A stretch of 64,000 nt of DNA from Halocaridina rubra (Eukaryota; Arthropoda; Malacostraca; Decapoda; Atyidae): the NCBI GenBank assembly GCA_037179515.1, contig JAXCGZ010015168.1, positions 17,501-81,500 on the forward strand, given 5' to 3'. The notes beneath the pieces are model-generated. The model made no database searches. It had not been told where the DNA came from and saw only the letters and a program-made list of their open reading frames with translations. A program made the translations under genes and the position numbers. Shown one piece after another: positions 51,527 to 64,000 of the stretch. The first letter of the stretch is position 1. Every line of letters begins with the position of its first letter.

Positions 51527-51676
51527 CATTACTTCGTTTAGAGTTTCAGCCTGTCCTTTTCCTATTATAATTCTCTTATTTGTCCCTTGTCCTTAATCTT
51601 CTACTTTTTCTTTGCCTCAATGTTTTCTTGATACCCGTACCCGATGTGGGCAATTTTCTAGCCTGTCCCGGTGCAA
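51527..51676 (+). repeat. D/LINE-type 3' tail, copy 4
   Basis: CTTTGCCTCAATGTTTTCTT, CCCGATGTGGGCAATTTTCT and GCCTGTCCCGGTGCAACA match the 3' ends of element D and the jockey-like LINE. No head is seen; it lies directly after the hAT end. Confidence 0.7.
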
Positions 51677-51710
51677 CACACACACATACACACACACACA
51701 CACACACACA

Positions 51711-51768
<58 letters not shown>
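51677..51768. repeat. (CA)n-(TA)n microsatellite after a retroposon tail
   Basis: CA units start at the last base of the tail, then TA units to 51768. Confidence 0.95.
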
Positions 51769-51773
<5 letters not shown>

Positions 51774-51957
51774 TTTCTTCCACCATATTGTCCTATCAAG
51801 AAATTATTCATCTCCACATTATCCTATGTAAATCGAAGTGTTATGTTAATATTACTTATTCATTTACCAATTGGAATCGTGAGTATCGAGTTCTATTATA
51901 CGATCAGTTACCCTTTAACCGAAGCAATCACAAAGACACAGACCTACGCATACACGC

Positions 51958-51973
51958 ACTCACACACACACAC

Positions 51974-52005
<32 letters not shown>

Positions 52006-52008
52006 GCA
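51958..52008. repeat. (CA)n-(CG)n microsatellite
   Basis: CA-rich then about nine CG units at 51990-52008. Alternating purine-pyrimidine DNA of this kind can adopt a Z form. Confidence 0.9.
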
Positions 52009-52024
52009 CCAAACAAGAGGATAA

Positions 52025-53640
52025 TAAAAAAAAAATTTGGATGACAGCTTAAATGAATTAAATGTGGGTGTATTACTATCTTCTGAAACAGATGAAGTAG
52101 CTGATTAGAATGTCCAATTAAAGGGAAACATTGAATAGCTCAGAAGAGAATTTCAGGAGCTGAGATCAAACAAGGAGAGTATTACAAAAAACATTCTCAG
52201 CTGCAGCAGAGAAGGCGTGAAAGAGGTGGCACTAAAAATGTAAGTACAGTTGATAACAAATTCAATTTCAATAATTTTATTTCCATGACTTGGTGAGCAA
52301 ACTTTTTAATATAATAAAAATTCCCCCCCCCAAAAAAAGTAGTCAGTGGTAATATAAGTCATATGCAAATCATGAGTCAACTTGGCATTGGAGACACAAA
52401 TTATAAGGCTATGGTGTTAGAACTAACACGGGAGCTCAGCATATTACGTAGTCCATATAATATTGTAAGCATTTACCTTCTTGTTAAGATAAAGGCAAGG
52501 ATAATTAAGATATCCATTGATGGAGAGGACACATGCAAAGATTTACTGATTATGTAAAAAATGATCTAAAAGACTGTCAAGTATATAGGACAATGATCAC
52601 TCCACCTTATAGAACGTATGAAGAGATGGAAAAATATATAATGTCAAAAATAATCTAAAAGACTGTTAAGAATATAGGACAATGATCACTCCACCTTACA
52701 GAACGTATGAAGAGATGGAAAAATATATAATGTCAAAAATAATCTAAAAGACTGTCAAGTATATAGGACAATGATCAGTCCACCTAATAGAACGTATGAA
52801 GAGATGGAAAAATATAAACACTGGTTACAAAAAGCACTAGGATTAAATGAGGGAAGAATTCGGGAAGAAAGGAAAAACGTTTCCTCCAGGATTCAATCAC
52901 ACAACGGAACAATAAAGATGCTAGGAAACTAAGAGATACAACGCCAATAAGGTTACTGAACACATATGCTGATGAGAGTAGCTGGTCAGATAGCAGTAAT
53001 AAAGGATATATTATACATCAATAAGGCAGATGTAATGAAATTAGAGTTACAAAGTTACAAAAAAGGAAGAATATAATGCTATAGTTTTTTCTAAAGGTTA
53101 CGGAATAATAAGGGCTGACAGATCTGAGAGGACTGGTGGAGGGATAGCAATACGTAAAAGTGAAGGGTTTCACGTCGAAGTAAACGTTGCTATGAGAAGT
53201 GATATCAAGAATTTCCTGTCATATCAATACAATCTAGTGATAGGGGCTCACTAGAAATGATATATTCAGTTGTAAACATTGTGAGAGAAAGATAACCTCG
53301 CACAATCATGACCCACATGGTGAATTGGATGCTTTTTTGGGGGCAAGGCTCTATGATTGGATACAAGGAAATTTCCTGCACCAGGCCGTACTGGAATCAA
53401 CAAGGACCAGGGGAGGAGATGAAACATCACTGGTGGATATGGTGTTCAGGTATATATAAAATTATGTATGAGTATACTTGTATGTTGAAATATTTTGAAA
53501 AAAGTAACTTCTGTGTGTGTTAATAAGGAAGGACACATATGATAAGTGTTAGAGAGTACAAAAATGAAACTGACCATGCCTTGGGGAGTTTAGAGCATGG
53601 GGCTTTTCCCGTGAGCACAAGTAGGTAATAACAATTTGGC
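52025..53640 (+). pseudogene. CR1-like LINE, internally deleted, with 89-bp triplication
   Basis: The N-terminal part has coiled-coil-like sequence near 52130-52230 (REFQELRSNKESITKNI) and a block RIIKISIDGEDTCK. Reading on in shifting frames gives DYVKNDLKDCQVYRTMITPP. After the tandem repeat come WLQKALGLNEGRIREERKNV, NKADVMKLELQ and RSERTGGGIAI, an endonuclease region, then FLHQAVLESTRTRGGDETS near 53375-53430. The RT is absent. The text jumps at about 53480 to the family 3' end (AAACTGACCATGCCTTGGGG, CTTTTCCCGTGAGCACAAGT). A CA/TA-rich tract follows from about 53640. It is the only copy in the window that seems to keep the 5' protein. Confidence 0.65.
52553..52816 (+). repeat. tandem repeat, 89-bp period, three units
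   Basis: ATCTAAAAGACTG starts at 52564, 52653 and 52742. The unit includes GACAATGATCACTCCACCTT and AACGTATGAAGAGATGGAAA. As 89 is not divisible by three, the repeat destroys the LINE frame. Confidence 0.9.
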
Positions 53641-53665
53641 AAATACGAACACACATGCATACACA

Positions 53666-53667
<2 letters not shown>

Positions 53668-53746
<79 letters not shown>
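53668..53746. repeat. (TA)n microsatellite
   Basis: About 39 units, close to a CR1-like 3' end. Confidence 0.95.
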
Positions 53747-53751
<5 letters not shown>

Positions 53752-54108
53752 CATGAATTACCATCTGAATTTGAATAATTAAAATGGCTTAGTTTTTGTT
53801 ACGCTTCCAGATACTTGACACTTTAAAGTATAACATAAAGGCAATGATCACGGGCAGATTTTGCTCCACTTATACAAATATTTTTACTCTTCTTCCTTGT
53901 CAATGTTAAAATTATTGTGTTGTGGTAAAAAAAAATCAAGGCTACTGGTAGAATAACGTAAACTAAATATGTATCGTTACTGGAATTTCTATTGATGCAA
54001 GGGCAGCAGTTTATAAATTAATTGCGTCGACCATTTTAGTGGACACACCATAATCCTTCGCTATCAAAGATGGCGCCTATGAGGCCAGACGGTGAAGAGG
54101 CTCCAGAG

Positions 54109-54112
<4 letters not shown>
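53747..54112. other. stretch without recognised feature
   Basis: No supported reading frame or repeat match. Confidence 0.4.

Positions 54113-54193
<81 letters not shown>
54113..54193. repeat. (GA)n microsatellite
   Basis: GA array with one slip (GAAGAG) near 54148. Confidence 0.95.
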
Positions 54194-54196
<3 letters not shown>

Positions 54197-54464
54197 AAGA
54201 ATGGAAGAGATATGCTTTGATGGTAAATAAGGGCAATGGAGATAGATAAATGGGCAAGAGCAGTTATACATAAGAGGAAGCTCATGTTAGTTGAAGGTAA
54301 ATGAAAATAGATGTGAAATGGCAGCAATTTCTTTTTGCTGCCTTCTGGGAAATGCTCTTGAAAAAGACTGTAATTTTTGTTGATATTAATGAAAAAACTT
54401 TTTTTTTTATAAGATAAATTCTTTTGCTGTTATCTAATTAATGTATAAATGGATAGTATTTAAA

Positions 54465-54467
<3 letters not shown>

Positions 54468-54534
<67 letters not shown>
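54468..54534. repeat. (CT)n microsatellite
   Basis: About 33 units. Confidence 0.95.
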
Positions 54535-54538
<4 letters not shown>

Positions 54539-54970
54539 TCACACAGACATACACGCACATACACACTCAAACACACACACACTCTGGCTTAGAGACTTTA
54601 ATGACGTTACAGTTATGCTCATATAACAGAAACAAAAACAGTACAGATAAAATTGTGTTGTTCGACAACAAAGTACTATATTGTGTTTTACGGCAATTTA
54701 TAGGAAATTAATTATAATCATACTAATTATAACGACTGTTCAAATGATATACCATCTAATTTTGTTGATATACTGACTCCGTTTCGATAATTTGAAAAAG
54801 AATATGTGATTCGATATATAGCGTTCCTGTCACAAATTGTTTTCGTTTTTCAAGATTGAATATGACGAATATAAGGAAATATTACTGTATCTTGTTAGTT
54901 TTTTCTTCTTCTGATAATAACAAGGCGATACTTTACATTCAGAATGTTACTCTCTCTTAATATATTGTGT
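54535..54970. other. stretch without recognised feature
   Basis: It opens with impure CA-rich sequence; otherwise nothing is supported. Confidence 0.4.
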
Positions 54971-55421
54971 AGCTGCTCTGATTAGTTGGCAAGTTGCATT
55001 CCTCCCCCACTGCCGAGGCCACGTAACACTCGCCAAGCGGCCTCATCTCACAGGTACTCTGTGGAGATTTGTAGCTCGCGGATTGGTCGGTCCAGCGACT
55101 GCTTCTTCCCATCTACATCCAGACTCTGGAACTCTCTTCCTCCTTCTGTCTTTCCTAATTCTTATGACCTATGTTCCCTCAAAAAGCGGATCTATCTTTA
55201 TCTCAGGGCCTAATCCTCCATATCTCTAGGTCCTCAGTAATTTGACTATTTTTTTTCAGTCTGTCGTTTTCCTTTGCATATCATTACCTCATATCTGCCT
55301 TGTCCTTAACCTTTTTCCTTTCCTTCGTCTTGGTGTTTTCTCGTGCCAGTGCCTTAATTGATGAGGGCAGTTTTTGCCTGTCCCGGTGTCACATTAAAAA
55401 AAAAAAAAAAAAAAAAAAAAA
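54971..55421 (+). pseudogene. jockey-like LINE 3' end, short copy with poly-A
   Basis: The text starts GCTGCTCTGATTAGTTGGCA, the same position as in the LINE at 29468-32456, and follows it closely: LPRPRNTRQAASSHRYSVEI, TSRLWNSLPPSVFPNSYDL, then LKKRIYLYLRA and a stop. The UTR ends GCCTGTCCCGGTGTCACATT and then 26 A (55396-55421). The high similarity shows the family has been active recently. Confidence 0.85.
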
Positions 55422-55793
55422 CTTACCACCATGGGAAGAACTGTTTCTCGCGAAAAGGTCATTCGTGTATGTTTGTTGATAGTGTTTTACTTGTATAATA
55501 TTATTACATATGGGAATAGAACGTATTGTACTTACTTTTCACACATAGTTATGCGACAATATTTAGCGTAACCCTGTTTATATGATGTACCAAGTATATC
55601 ATAATTCACTGATATACAAGTTTAAAATTTGATAAAGTGATATTCATATGACCATAATATTTTCTGGAAAAGTGAGAAAGTATAATATATGGTAAATATT
55701 TTCACATTATCAGGAATACCAAGACGATGGGTAAATATTTTGAAGAGAAAGTGGTGCCACGGCACACTCTGTAGCTAAAGATTTTCGACATAC
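55422..55793. other. stretch without recognised feature
   Basis: No supported reading frame or repeat. Confidence 0.4.
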
Positions 55794-56760
<967 letters not shown>

Positions 56761-56832
56761 CTTCAGTACTGAAAAATAGCTTACCGAAAAATAACATTAA
56801 AATTAGATTTTAAATTATAAAAGATTTTTGTA

Positions 56833-56861
56833 CAGGGCTATCTCTTACAGAGATAGCCCTG
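56833..56861. repeat. perfect 13-bp stem hairpin
   Basis: CAGGGCTATCTCT, a 3-base loop TAC, then AGAGATAGCCCTG. It lies at the start of repeat G copy 2. Confidence 0.9.
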
Positions 56862-57090
56862 TGGTAGGGGCAGTAGGAGGAGCTGGCAGTTGTGAAGCGA
56901 CACAGGTTGTGGAAGAGCCGGGAGGATGGGCTGTGGTACTCCAGCAGTGCCATCTGAATGGTCGCTAGCTCCCTCGTCATTGCCCATAGAGCAAAGTAAT
57001 CCCCCTATTTGTTTTCCTTTCTTGATGTCGGTTACCCCCAAATTAAAGGGGGAACAGCCAAGGTATATGTATGTATGTATGAACATCAAG
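56849..57090 (+). repeat. dispersed repeat G, copy 2
   Basis: It matches the reverse complement of 1-148 and continues through GTCGGTTACCCCCAAATTAA and AGGGGGAACAGCCAAGG to a short GTAT tail (57062-57080). A frame can be read across it on the minus strand, but it is also open in part at copy 1 only because the DNA is shared. Confidence 0.75.
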
Positions 57091-57278
57091 CACCATTTCA
57101 AATCTGTTTGGTCTTAGTTCTACACTTATTATATAATTACAAATCATGAATATATATAGATTTTTTTTTATTTATCTTTTGTATTAATTATGATACAAAA
57201 AGGAGCTCAGCCTAAATATTTACGCAAGCCAATAAAACAATTTATAAGATATTAGGTTTTGCTACTTAAGACATACAT

Positions 57279-57481
<203 letters not shown>

Positions 57482-57525
57482 GACTTTTGTTGTTGTTATT
57501 GCTGTTGTTGTTGTTGTTATTGTCG

Positions 57526-58436
<911 letters not shown>

Positions 58437-58635
58437 ACCACAGTATGCTATGAATGTTATTTAAGAAGCTCTTCCATACGGTCATCTTCTCCAAATAGAT
58501 TTTTTTCTCCAGTGTTTATTTTCCCCTACTGTCTGAAAATGAGGGATTGTGGCTTACGAAAGCTTGTACGCCGAGTCTGCAAGGAACCTTTTAACCACAA
58601 GAATTCTAATGCAGAGAGAGGTCAGGGGTAAAATA

Positions 58636-58638
<3 letters not shown>

Positions 58639-58722
<84 letters not shown>
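58639..58722. repeat. (TA)n microsatellite
   Basis: About 42 units. Confidence 0.95.
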
Positions 58723-58724
<2 letters not shown>

Positions 58725-58765
58725 TTTTGGCAGTTTCCTCCATTTCGGGGAGTAGCCGAAAAAAA

Positions 58766-58766
<1 letters not shown>

Positions 58767-58853
<87 letters not shown>
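58767..58853. repeat. (TA)n microsatellite
   Basis: About 43 units, only 44 bases after the previous array. Confidence 0.95.
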
Positions 58854-58858
<5 letters not shown>

Positions 58859-59030
58859 AGAGTCATATTTCCCCTTATAAGGTGGGTGGCTGAGTCAGAG
58901 CAATGTATCGCGACACTTTGCAGGAAGAGAATACAGAGGACGGGATTACCAGTACCCTCAATCCGCACGGATTAGTCAAGTTTTACGACATGCAATGGGA
59001 CACGGAGGAAGTATTCTTGCCCCCTCCATT

Positions 59031-59033
<3 letters not shown>

Positions 59034-59117
<84 letters not shown>
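59034..59117. repeat. (TA)n microsatellite
   Basis: About 42 units. The 180 bases before it (58854-59033) are unusually GC-rich for this region but match nothing I know. Confidence 0.95.
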
Positions 59118-59119
<2 letters not shown>

Positions 59120-60122
59120 ATCATCAAAAAGGTTTATTTTCAAGAACGTTATATTCCCAAAAAGATTAATTTTCAAGAACTTAAAGTATAACATTGGATG
59201 TCTATGATCTGTGTTAATTGGATATCTTACAGCATAGAAACCATGTAGTAGAGGACCCAAACTAAGGGTTAGTAATGTAAGGAAAGCTTTACTTATACAT
59301 ATGAGTAAAACCCCTTCATTTAATACAAAATGTAATGGACAGACTTGATATATAAGATTTAAGCCAATAATGAAAGTGGAGGGCAAAGGTTTTGTATTGG
59401 GCAGAAATATGCAGTAACATTGGTGGCAATGCACAGAAGACTGAGAAAAAGGTGAGATTATCTAAAGTAATTAGGGGAATGCCTGATATGTAAATTTTTT
59501 TTTTTTTATAGAAACTAATATAGGTAGTAACAGAACACAGGACACTGGGGCATAAATAGTGAAGGCACTCACTCCATCGGATATAATCGGAAGCAAATTA
59601 TAAGAAGGTCGAGTTGTAGACGACATGCCTGTACATCTATTAATCACGCCTAACAGATACTTATTTATGTAATTGCTTGTTTGTAGTTGTACAACAACCT
59701 TTGATTCCATCTCCAAATATTTTCTTAAGTATTTTATATGCGTGTATCATTGAAATTTATATTTTACAAGATGTAGATAAAAATAATTATCTTCATTAAT
59801 TTCAGTCAGTGGCATATAACACATGTTATGCTATTTACATATACCTTCCCCTCGCCTTTAATCCATGCCATAAATTCCCCTTCTGTGCCTATGTGACACT
59901 TAGAGCTAATTTTCTAATTGAAGCAATTTGAAAATGAATAGTGAAAATAATAAAGAGTGACAGTCAATACAGTTGAGTGACCAAACTATATATTTTTTAC
60001 TTTTAATATGAATTCATCCTGGCTCAGTTCTAAAGCTATGCTGAATTATGTAGAAAGTAATAATATTAATATGATAATAGTAACAACAATTACAATAACA
60101 ACAACAGCAACAACAACAACAA
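59118..60122. other. stretch without recognised feature
   Basis: A short direct repeat (TATTTTCAAGAACGTTATAT and TAATTTTCAAGAACTTA) lies near 59131 and 59169. CAA-rich sequence leads into the AAT array. No gene is seen. Confidence 0.4.
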
Positions 60123-60241
<119 letters not shown>

Positions 60242-60325
60242 GTTTGCTACCTTTTAAGTGTAAAAATACACACTGGAACTTCATTAACACTGCAAAAGTT
60301 ACATCAAAGTATACTAAGAGGAGGT

Positions 60326-60333
<8 letters not shown>

Positions 60334-60414
<81 letters not shown>

Positions 60415-60424
60415 TATATATATA
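60334..60424. repeat. (CA)n-(TA)n microsatellite, 5' border of a SINE
   Basis: CA to 60359 then TA to 60424, touching the tRNA-like head of the family B SINE. Confidence 0.95.
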
Positions 60425-60617
60425 GTATCCGTGGCAAAATGGTAGCATCCGCGACTCTGAGGCGGCAGGTCGAGGGTTCACGCCCTGTCACGGACTGAGG
60501 TTAGTAAGGGCATACACTCAGGGTAACGATTACATCTACCCAAACAAGTCCTTCGCAAGAAGGCAACCGTCCTAGCCCTTAGTAAAAAAGGGAGTTCGTG
60601 ACGCAAAACCGAAACCA
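60425..60617 (+). repeat. SINE family B, copy 4, inside a (TA)n tract
   Basis: The head is ATCCGTGGCAAAATGGTAGC, with B-box-like GTCGAGGGTTCACGCCCTGT. The body is the fullest of the family, including CAAGTCCTTCGCAAGAAGGC and AACCGTCCTAGCCCTTAGTA. TA arrays lie on both sides. Confidence 0.85.
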
Positions 60618-60618
60618 A

Positions 60619-61889
<1,271 letters not shown>

Positions 61890-62305
61890 AAGGCGGGTAC
61901 ACACTTGCGAACTGAACATCGTATCGCAACAAGGCCGTGTTGCACAACGAAGATACTCTTAACAAGGTGTGGAAATGTTGAGTCCGTCACCGAACCTCGT
62001 TGTGTCGCGAACTTTCATGCGTCCCACCTCGATCAGTTGGAGTCAAGGGGTCTGTGTTGGGGGTTGTACTGACAATGGCAAGTTTACACATCTCGTCCAC
62101 ACATTGCGTAGCCTCATCCTGCAACATCCTTTTAAGCAATGCGCAAAAACCGACAATTGGTGGATCGAGAGCAAACCCCGACACGTAAGATATATGTTCG
62201 CTCGGGTGTTACGCAGTGACGTTATGAGGTCCCGTCCACACTGGCGATTTTGTTACACGACGTAGTTATGTTACGATGTTCTGTTCGCGTGTGTATACCC
62301 GGCTT
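61890..62305. mobile_element. TIR element (non-autonomous DNA transposon candidate), 416 bases
   Basis: The left end AAGGCGGGTACACACTTGCG, AACTGAACATCGTA is mirrored at the right end (reverse complement AAGCCGGGTATACACACGCG, AACAGAACATCGTA). The terminal repeats are about 34 bases with a few mismatches. The interior is richer in CG than the surroundings. A 65-codon minus-strand frame (62184-61987) with LDPPIVGFCALLKRMLQDEA could be a scrap of a transposon protein. Target duplication is not clear. PIF/Harbinger or another TIR superfamily is possible. Confidence 0.6.
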
Positions 62306-62366
62306 GAAGGAAAAACTGACACTTTATTCAGCATAGTTAAGTTGCTTGAATACTACTGGGAGGAAG

Positions 62367-62516
62367 ACCGCGATAGCTCAGTGTTTGGAAGCTCAAGTAA
62401 GGATATAACAACACTGGCAACGCAGGTTCCATCTCACAGAGGGGTGTTTGAAAGGGCATCGAGCCTTATTCCCCAAGCTCCAACCTGTCTGTATCCATTC
62501 GAATGGGACCTACTTT
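62367..62516 (+). repeat. SINE-like family C, copy 7
   Basis: The head CCGCGATAGCTCAGTGTTTG is followed by GAAAGGGCATCGAGCCTTAT, TCCCCAAGCTCCAACCTGTC and CCATTCGAATGGGACCTACT. It is one of the clearest copies. Confidence 0.75.
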
Positions 62517-63285
62517 GGGCCAATTACTGAAAAATCTAATACTACTAAGTGCTGGATATTCTAACTTTAGTCCTAAGTCAAAGCACTTTGTTCTTGTCAG
62601 CGATTCAAGTTATGTTATCCAAAATGCCTCTGAAAAGCTGGATATCGATTGTGTTGTGAGTATAATGGATGTGATGTTAATCTACGACTGCAATGAAAGT
62701 CTAAGACTACCTTCTCACTGATCCCAGGGTTAAACAACAAAGCCATGTGGAGTCATTCCTCATATCTGGAAAAACCGCTAGCTAGGCTAAGTCCTTCTCA
62801 GTAGTTAAGTGAACTTCATTTCAGTAGACTGGCTTAGTACCATCAACTCAAACCAACTCTTACCAGCGCTGCTTAGTTCAGATGACATTTAGACATGGCG
62901 CATTAATTTACTATGTTCTATCTGATATTCCGTAAAATTTTCTTAAGTAAAGGACGTGTGTGTGATATAAGGAGAGAAACATACATTATTGATGCAACTA
63001 CGGAGTAATCCAATTCTAAAGGGCTCAAAATTTACTGGTGCAAATAATATATAAGAATTTTACTATCTAGAGGAGCAGAGTATGCGAATTATAGAAGAAC
63101 TGACCAAAGAAATAAAAGGGTGAAACTGTCTTATTAGAGAACTAGAGGCAGAAACGAGGTTCCTCTTGGCTGGAGCAGAAGGAGAAAAGGGACACAGTTC
63201 GAAAATGGTGCTCAGCGATGGAAACCCACATATAATAAGGGGTGAAGAACATAAGGAAAAATCTGTTCAACACACAAACACAACA
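62517..63285. other. stretch without recognised feature
   Basis: No supported reading frame or repeat match. Confidence 0.4.
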
Positions 63286-63291
63286 CACACA

Positions 63292-63359
<68 letters not shown>

Positions 63360-63369
63360 TACACACACA
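63286..63369. repeat. (CA)n microsatellite, 5' border of a LINE fragment
   Basis: CA array with GATA interruption near 63358; it runs directly into the LINE at 63370. Confidence 0.95.
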
Positions 63370-63788
63370 CATGCCACGAAACTGGTGCCAAAAATACGCA
63401 ATCTCAGTTATGATGAGAGGCTGAGGGAATTAGACTTACCATCACTCGAAGCTAGAAGAGTGAGGGGGGGTATGGTGACAGTCTTTAAATTCCTTCATGG
63501 TTATGATAGAGTGGATAGGGATCGATATTTTGATATGGCTGGCTCTAGAACTAGAGGTCATAGTTTGAAGCTTCGTAAGAAAACTTCTTTGCAGGATGTA
63601 AGGAAATACTTTTTCAGTGTAAGAGTAGTTGATAATTGGAATTGGCTAAGCGAGGAGGTAGTTAATGCTATCTCAATCCATAGTTTTAAGGACAGGTATG
63701 ATAAGTATCACTAAGTAATAAAATGGAACCGATGAGGAGACGGGAAGATACGAGCTTTGGGCTCTTTCCCGTAAACACAATTAGGTAA

Positions 63789-63789
<1 letters not shown>
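63370..63789 (+). pseudogene. CR1-like LINE 3' end between two (CA)n arrays
   Basis: One clean frame reads ATKLVPKIRNLSYDERLREL, then VTVFKFLHGYDRVDRDRYFD, SRTRGHSLKLRKKTSLQDV and VVNAISIHSFKDRYDKYH to a stop at 63714. It is very close to the copy at 40352-41329, so both are young. No RT motif is left because of 5' truncation. (CA)n begins right after TTAGGTAAT at 63789. Confidence 0.85.

Positions 63790-63858
<69 letters not shown>
63790..63858. repeat. (CA)n microsatellite at LINE end
   Basis: About 34 units starting at the LINE 3' end. Confidence 0.95.
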
Positions 63859-63861
<3 letters not shown>

Positions 63862-63904
63862 GATCAATAGTAATAAACTTATTAGATCTTACAGGAAATA
63901 GAGG

Positions 63905-64000
63905 GCTGGACGGATTTTCAGAGGGCATTTGATACGGTCCCACATGGGAGACTTCTTAACAAGCTGCAATGAATAGCAAGAATTGGTGGAAATGTCTTGG
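63905..64000 (+). pseudogene. CR1-like LINE RT segment, runs off the window
   Basis: TTTCAGAGGGCATTTGATAC and GGGAGACTTCTTAACAAGCT encode FQRAFDTVPHGRLLNKLQ, then a stop, then IARIGGNV. This is the RT block that reads FQKAFDTVPYGRLIKNLQ in the 27311-33215 copy. A stop codon at about 63971 marks it as damaged. It continues beyond the window. Confidence 0.7.

Overview
This window is eukaryotic nuclear DNA with no confidently recognisable host gene. It most likely comes from an arthropod, and a decapod crustacean is my best guess. The basis is the very high density of long (TA)n, (GA)n, (CA)n and (ATT)n microsatellites, the mix of LINE families (CR1/L2-like, jockey-like, and an I/R1-like element with RNase H), many tRNA-like short repeats, and AT-rich intergenic sequence. 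The taxon is an inference; nothing here is diagnostic. Almost all of the longer reading frames either belong to retrotransposons or are translations of microsatellites.

Layout. 1-4.8 kb: AT-rich DNA with a cluster of one tRNA-SINE-like family (called C) and one copy of a chimeric SINE (called D). 4.8-23.6 kb: the main structural feature, an old inverted duplication. The left arm (about 4845-8960) matches the reverse complement of about 16640-23590 in collinear order. The right arm carries extra insertions: an A-type SINE, a TIR element, a 98-bp tandem duplication, and a 2.5-kb block with tandem hairpin units. The spacer holds a decayed LINE remnant (10.2-12.4 kb). 23.6-25.1 kb: a complex repeat block and a LINE 3' end. 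26-33.5 kb: CR1-like LINE copies, the longest of which is interrupted by a nearly intact jockey-like LINE (29468-32456) in the opposite orientation. 35.9-39.1 kb: an I/R1-like LINE with an uninterrupted RT, RNase H and zinc-finger frame, bordered on both sides by (GA)n. 39.7-41.5 kb: three tRNA-like repeats in mixed orientation, then a CR1-like 3' half. 43.5-45 kb: a D/LINE chimera, a decayed LINE and a SINE with a perfect 16-bp target duplication. 48-55.4 kb: LINE 3' ends, a hAT transposase fragment, an internally deleted CR1-like copy with an 89-bp triplication, and a short jockey-like 3' end with a poly-A tail. 55.8-60.7 kb: very long (TA)n and (ATT)n arrays. 61.9-62.3 kb: a TIR element. 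63.3-64 kb: CR1-like fragments between (CA)n arrays.

How the parts work together: the LINEs supply endonuclease and reverse transcriptase. The short elements show target-site duplications and, for family D, a 3' end like that of the jockey-like LINE, so they probably moved with LINE enzymes. CR1-like 3' ends nearly always run straight into simple repeats, and several LINE copies have simple repeats on both sides. Retrotransposition and microsatellite growth therefore seem linked here. All family assignments come from reading motifs, not from database searches.
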